Shown: positions 62,811-64,000 of the stretch, in pieces | Numbering within the stretch: position 1 is the stretch's first letter | How the letters are laid out: every line of letters starts with the position of its first letter | Made by a program: the position numbers and the translations under genes | The notes under the pieces: model-generated | The model's input: only the letters and a program-made list of their open reading frames with translations | What the model was told of the DNA's origin: nothing | The model's database searches: none | From: Oceanospirillum sediminis | GTDB taxonomy: Bacteria; Pseudomonadota; Gammaproteobacteria; Pseudomonadales; Halomonadaceae | Reading direction: 5' to 3' | Assembly (NCBI RefSeq): GCF_014164585.1 | Contig: NZ_JACJFM010000014.1 | Location: 54,022 to 118,021 of the forward strand | DNA: 64,000 nucleotides

Positions 62811-63746
62811 TCAGAACAACAAACGTAGCCTGGTTGCTGGCAGCCCGGCCATCAAGCGAATTGAGTGCTCGAAAAACGGGATGTTCAATTGACGATTAAC
62901 AATCTGAGTATGTACAAAATTCGGAATACCATTAATTTCTATAAACTGCACTCGCCCACTATTCTGCAACAACAGATCAACTCCAAGTAACAAATACCGG
63001 TTCTGGCTACTGGCTTCCAATTGATTCTCAATAATCGGAGCTAATTTTTCAGCCTGCTCATCAATACGTTTTTTCCACAGATGGAAGTCCGACAAAGATG
63101 ACATCAAACGCATTTCAATATCACTATCGGCTTTCTCATAGCCTGCATGATTCACATGAACATCATAGCTATCACTATTAGCATCAAACTGAGGGCCATG
63201 CAAAAGAACAAAGCCGTCATCAAACACATAACAACGCTTATTCCAGATCAGAAGATAAATTCGTCCGGTAAACTTTTTACCCTCCATAAGAAACAGATCG
63301 CTAACTCCAGCCTGAAGTATAGAATGGGCAGGTAAACTGTAATCAGCCAGCTGTCCAGAGGGAATGCACTCAATTCCTCTGCCTCCTGAAAGATGTATCG
63401 GCTTAGAAAACCAGAGAGAGCAGACATCCTTATGCTCTATCGCTTCTTCTGTAGAAAAACAGGTCATCGGAAAAAGATCTGTAACGTTCTTCTCTTTCAG
63501 TTTTCTTGCCACCCGAGCTTTATTTTCAATTTCACTGATAGACTTATCCTCTATCAGCTGAATATCTTCGAGCCGGGCATCGGGATTATCTCCATAAAAA
63601 GTTGCCCAATAGCTGAAACGAACATTTCTATTTGACAGAACAAGCTCTGCCTGTATATTTTCGGCAGCAGCATTAAACAAACGCGATGCCCGGTTTACAA
63701 ATATCTGCAGCCCAGGTTTATTCTGAGCCTCCTCAGTTACTGCCAT
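62811..63746 (-). CDS. tubulin-tyrosine-ligase-like ATP-grasp protein
   Basis: A 311-residue protein with an ATP-grasp-like C-terminal half: LWFSKPIHLSGGRGIECI (lysine and glycine loop), GRIYLLIWNKRCYVFDDGFV, and the metal-binding end RVQFIEINGIPNF. The arrangement suggests the TTL-like ligase group, which adds amino acids to a protein or peptide. The start at 63744-63746 has AAGGA 8 nt upstream. No precursor peptide is obvious next to it. A moderate-confidence fold assignment only. Confidence 0.6.
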   Translation of the reverse strand: MAVTEEAQNKPGLQIFVNRASRLFNAAAENIQAELVLSNRNVRFSYWATFYGDNPDARLEDIQLIEDKSISEIENKARVARKLKEKNVTDLFPMTCFSTEEAIEHKDVCSLWFSKPIHLSGGRGIECIPSGQLADYSLPAHSILQAGVSDLFLMEGKKFTGRIYLLIWNKRCYVFDDGFVLLHGPQFDANSDSYDVHVNHAGYEKADSDIEMRLMSSLSDFHLWKKRIDEQAEKLAPIIENQLEASSQNRYLLLGVDLLLQNSGRVQFIEINGIPNFVHTQIVNRQLNIPFFEHSIRLMAGLPATRLRLLF

Positions 63747-63953
63747 CTTCATTATCCTTATCAATACGACACCGAGGCCTGAAATATCTGGCACATCAAA
63801 AATTTGACAGGCTGAAAATATAACCACCCATGTCACAGATTCTTATGAACGGTTAATCTTACCTGATTACAACCTGCAAGACTTACTCAAAACATGGACA
63901 GAGTGTAAATAGTCAGCCCTGAAAAAGTCAGGTTTCTATCTAACCGAGCATCG

Positions 63954-63991
63954 GTTGGCTTTATTGCTCCAGGAAATAAAGCCAACTGATT
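63954..63991 (+). terminator. probable terminator at the window end
   Basis: GTTGGCTTTATT (63954-63965) and AATAAAGCCAAC (63975-63986) are perfectly complementary over 12 bp with a nine-base loop, followed by TGATTTT. The gene it would serve lies outside or was not identified. Confidence 0.6.
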
Positions 63992-64000
63992 TTCTGCTCC

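Overview
The window looks like chromosomal DNA of a free-living, respiratory gammaproteobacterium, probably a marine Oceanospirillales-type organism. This is an inference from gene content: a periplasmic amine dehydrogenase, aerobic phenylacetyl-CoA catabolism, an oxygen-tolerant uptake hydrogenase, sigma-54 promoters and c-di-GMP-type regulators. No marker gene fixes the species. I found no tRNA, rRNA, CRISPR array, prophage or intact insertion sequence.

Layout. (a) 1-4.2 kb: the end of a quinohemoprotein amine dehydrogenase cluster (qhpD partial, qhpA), divergent from an aldehyde dehydrogenase of the phenylacetaldehyde type. Both genes have a convincing sigma-54 promoter in the shared intergenic region. 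(b) 4.2-8.2 kb: small housekeeping or unknown genes (YjdM/PhnA, SpoIIAA-like, lipoprotein hydrolase, GNAT). (c) 8.3-12.2 kb: a three-gene operon of an ATP-grasp ligase, an MFS transporter and an MmgE/PrpD protein. (d) 12.5-19.7 kb: a phosphonate-type ABC transporter (phnD-phnC-phnE-phnE) with a sigma-54 promoter and twin operators, then a DctB/DctD-like two-component system. (e) 19.8-23.9 kb: an orphan HigA-like protein and hyaABC. (f) 24.2-32.8 kb: two HD-GYP response regulators, a multicopper oxidase, a large hybrid kinase and a di-haem peroxidase. (g) 33-44 kb: phenylacetate genes on both strands (flavin reductase, enoyl-CoA hydratase, paaY and paaN on minus; paaF, G, H, I, J and K on plus). 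(h) 44.5-50.9 kb: moaB-moeA behind a structured leader, a WYL regulator, an HDOD protein, a small unknown and a bactofilin. (i) 51-55.2 kb: a GMC oxidoreductase with a Tat-exported partner, a DMT exporter and SlyD. (j) 55.5-61.9 kb: a D-amino-acid transaminase, a LysR regulator and a five-gene operon carrying both halves of D-glutamate cyclase around pxpABC. (k) 62-64 kb: a small unknown, a decayed histidine kinase and a TTL/ATP-grasp-like protein.

How it fits together. The left end and centre can be read as one catabolic route: a primary aromatic amine such as phenethylamine is deaminated in the periplasm, the aldehyde is oxidised to phenylacetate, and PaaK, PaaG, PaaN, PaaF, PaaH and PaaJ carry it to central metabolites. 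The ring epoxidase PaaABCDE is not in the window. The right end suggests a D-amino acid / D-glutamate salvage route through 5-oxoproline.

The most unusual structural signal is a family of five intergenic elements of 80-83 bp. They are bounded by the inverted repeat CCTGAACAAAAGT and share an internal CTCCAG-type core. They lie at about 25.7, 34.5, 37.6, 53.5 and 57.6 kb.
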